This document shows positions 37,758 to 38,716 of a stretch of 38,716 bases of DNA, piece by piece. The translations under genes were made by a program, and so were the position numbers. Numbering within the stretch: position 1 is the first letter of the stretch; every line of letters starts with the position of its first letter. Source of the stretch: DATBIO01 sp036556965 (lineage in GTDB: Bacteria > Acidobacteriota > Vicinamibacteria > Fen-336); the NCBI GenBank assembly GCA_036556965.1, contig DATBIO010000186.1, positions 1 to 38,716 of the forward strand, read 5' to 3'. The notes under the pieces were generated by a model. It was given only the letters and a program-made list of their open reading frames with translations, had not been told where the DNA came from and made no database searches.

Positions 37758-37763
37758 TATACT
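37758..37763 (+). promoter_or_regulatory. -10 element of the DUF4388 gene
   Basis: TATACT on the plus strand, 11 nt before ATG 37775. The distance from the PilZ promoter is 46 bp, so the two promoters are back to back. Confidence 0.45.
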
Positions 37764-37774
37764 CGGCGCCGAGC

Positions 37775-38716
37775 ATGAACGGCGTTCTCGCAGAAGGGGT
37801 GCTCCCCGGTCTTCTGCGGGACATCTACGTCGGCCGGCGCAGCGGCGTCCTCCACCTGCGCTCCGGGTCCGAGCGGCGCAGCGTGGTCTTCCGCCACGGC
37901 CACATCGTCCACGCCGACACCGACGTCCGCGGCGAGCACCTGGGCGACACCCTCGTGCGCCGCGGTTACCTGGGGAGCGACGAGGCGGAGCGCGCGGGGG
38001 AAACCGCCGCCGCCGGGCACCGCCGGCTCGGCGACGTGCTCCGCGAGACGGGACTCCTCGACCGCGACCAGCTCGAGGACGCGCTGGCCGCGCACGTGCG
38101 CGAGGTGCTGACGCGGGTCTTCGCCCTCTCCAGCGGCACCTACGACTTCGAGGAGGCGGCCACCGACGCGCCGGAGAGCGATACCACCCTGCGCCTGTCC
38201 ACGGGGGACATCATCCTGGAGGCCGCGCGCCGGGTGAAGGACCCGGACATCGTGCGCTACGCCCTCGGGGACGGCCAGGGCATCTTCGCCCCCTCCACCG
38301 ACCCCCTCCTGCGCTTCCAGCGGATCACGCTGGGTCCGACCGAGGGCTACATCCTCTCCCGCGTCGACGGGACGCTGAGCATGGACGAGATCATGCAGCT
38401 CAGCCCCGTGGGGAGGGAGGAGACGGAGCGCTGCCTCTTCTCGCTCCTGTGCGTCGGCGTCGTCGAGGCCATCGGGTCGCGCAAGGCCACCCCCCCCGAG
38501 CCGCGTCGGCCCGCACCTCCGGCGGATGCGCGCGCGGCGGAGCCGCCGCCCAGGGCCGCCCCCGAGCCCCCGGCGCCGCCGATGCCCGGTCCGCCCGCGG
38601 CGCCGCCGATGCCCGGTCCGCCCGCGGCGGCGCCGGTGCCCGCCGCCGTGGACGTGGAAGCCCGGCGCCGGGAGATCGAGGACGCCTTCGGCGGCCTCGT
38701 CACGCGCAACCACTTC
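37775..38716 (+). CDS. DUF4388 (PATAN-like) protein, cut by the window end
   Basis: At least 314 residues; the frame is open at the right edge. The first ~105 residues are a DUF4388 domain: LPGLLRDIYVGRRSGVLHL, RRSVVFRHGHIVHAD and LGDTLVRRGYLGSDEAER. A helical region follows (QLEDALAAHVREVLTRVFAL, then STGDIILEAARRV). Next is a winged-helix-like stretch (GTLSMDEIMQLSPVGREETE), then a Pro/Ala linker with a tandem repeat. The last visible residues, EIEDAFGGLVTRNHF, resemble the lead-in to a J-domain (NHFEVLG-type) as in DUF4388-DnaJ proteins, but the domain itself is outside. It is probably a signalling adaptor. Confidence 0.85.
   Translation, partial: MNGVLAEGVLPGLLRDIYVGRRSGVLHLRSGSERRSVVFRHGHIVHADTDVRGEHLGDTLVRRGYLGSDEAERAGETAAAGHRRLGDVLRETGLLDRDQLEDALAAHVREVLTRVFALSSGTYDFEEAATDAPESDTTLRLSTGDIILEAARRVKDPDIVRYALGDGQGIFAPSTDPLLRFQRITLGPTEGYILSRVDGTLSMDEIMQLSPVGREETERCLFSLLCVGVVEAIGSRKATPPEPRRPAPPADARAAEPPPRAAPEPPAPPMPGPPAAPPMPGPPAAAPVPAAVDVEARRREIEDAFGGLVTRNHF
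38571..38627 (+). repeat. 27-bp tandem repeat in the linker of the DUF4388 protein
   Basis: Two copies of a 27-bp unit (GATGCCCGGTCCGCCCGCGG plus flanking bases) at 27-bp spacing encode PPMPGPPAA twice. A diverged third copy (GGTGCCC) follows. It is in-frame and lengthens a flexible linker; copy number may vary between strains. Confidence 0.7.

Noticed and set aside
38571..38627. Tandem repeat as a regulatory or recombination site
   Set aside because: It is in-frame and encodes a Pro/Ala linker; ordinary low-complexity coding sequence explains it.
1..38716. CRISPR array, insertion sequence, prophage, tRNA or rRNA gene, toxin-antitoxin or defence island
   Set aside because: I saw no regularly spaced repeats, transposase, integrase, cloverleaf or defence-gene signatures in this window.

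Overview
The window is a gene-dense, very GC-rich bacterial chromosome segment. It carries about 35 protein genes, with no rRNA, tRNA, CRISPR array or transposon that I can see. The best taxonomic hint is the secreted protein at 2718-5180, whose N-terminal layout matches the VWFA-related domain family typical of Acidobacteriota. The zinc-ribbon/PEGA serine-threonine kinase, the DUF4388 (PATAN) proteins and the MqnD-like protein fit that phylum, but I cannot prove the assignment from one window.

Layout. (1) 1-7404: the end of a peptide-type ABC solute-binding lipoprotein, a Ser/Thr kinase, the VWFA-like secreted protein and a GAF-GGDEF diguanylate cyclase. (2) 7401-9990: a minus-strand thiamine operon with promoter, TPP riboswitch, terminator-like hairpin, thiC, a Cys-rich Rossmann protein and a Rieske ferredoxin. 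(3) 10091-13094: a single-domain response regulator, nadA, a DUF1285-like protein and endonuclease IV. (4) 13221-15803: a secreted two-gene unit (unknown protein plus matrixin-type metalloprotease) closed by a clear intrinsic terminator. (5) 15848-20649: queG, a glycine-zipper envelope protein, a membrane protein / MqnD-like / P-loop operon and a coiled-coil lipoprotein. (6) 20656-28045: a HAMP-GGDEF cyclase, a NatAB-type ABC exporter, a periplasmic binding protein, a small helical protein, thiO and a zinc-ribbon membrane protein. (7) 28073-33160: a four-gene minus-strand operon for an outer-membrane electron conduit. It encodes a decaheme cytochrome (MtrA/DmsE type), an MtrB/PioB-type beta-barrel, a binding-protein/cytochrome c fusion and a cupredoxin-like protein. 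(8) 33310-38716: a cNMP-binding/DUF4388 regulator, a lysine 6-aminotransferase / small protein / DapB-like dehydrogenase operon, two PilZ proteins and a DUF4388 protein cut by the window end.

Themes. Cyclic-nucleotide signalling is dense: two GGDEF enzymes, two PilZ proteins and one cNMP-binding protein, alongside two DUF4388 proteins. Cofactor and redox genes are interspersed (thiC, thiO, nadA, mqnD-like, queG, Rieske, multiheme cytochromes).

Two architectural patterns recur. First, many genes have a TATAAT-like hexamer only 6-15 nt before the start codon, implying leaderless or very short-leader mRNAs. Second, several convergent gene pairs share a palindrome in which the two stop codons lie in, or at the edge of, the paired arms. 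The most promising system is the porin-cytochrome operon, which has no outer-surface multiheme cytochrome among its genes and instead carries a binding-protein/cytochrome fusion and a cupredoxin.
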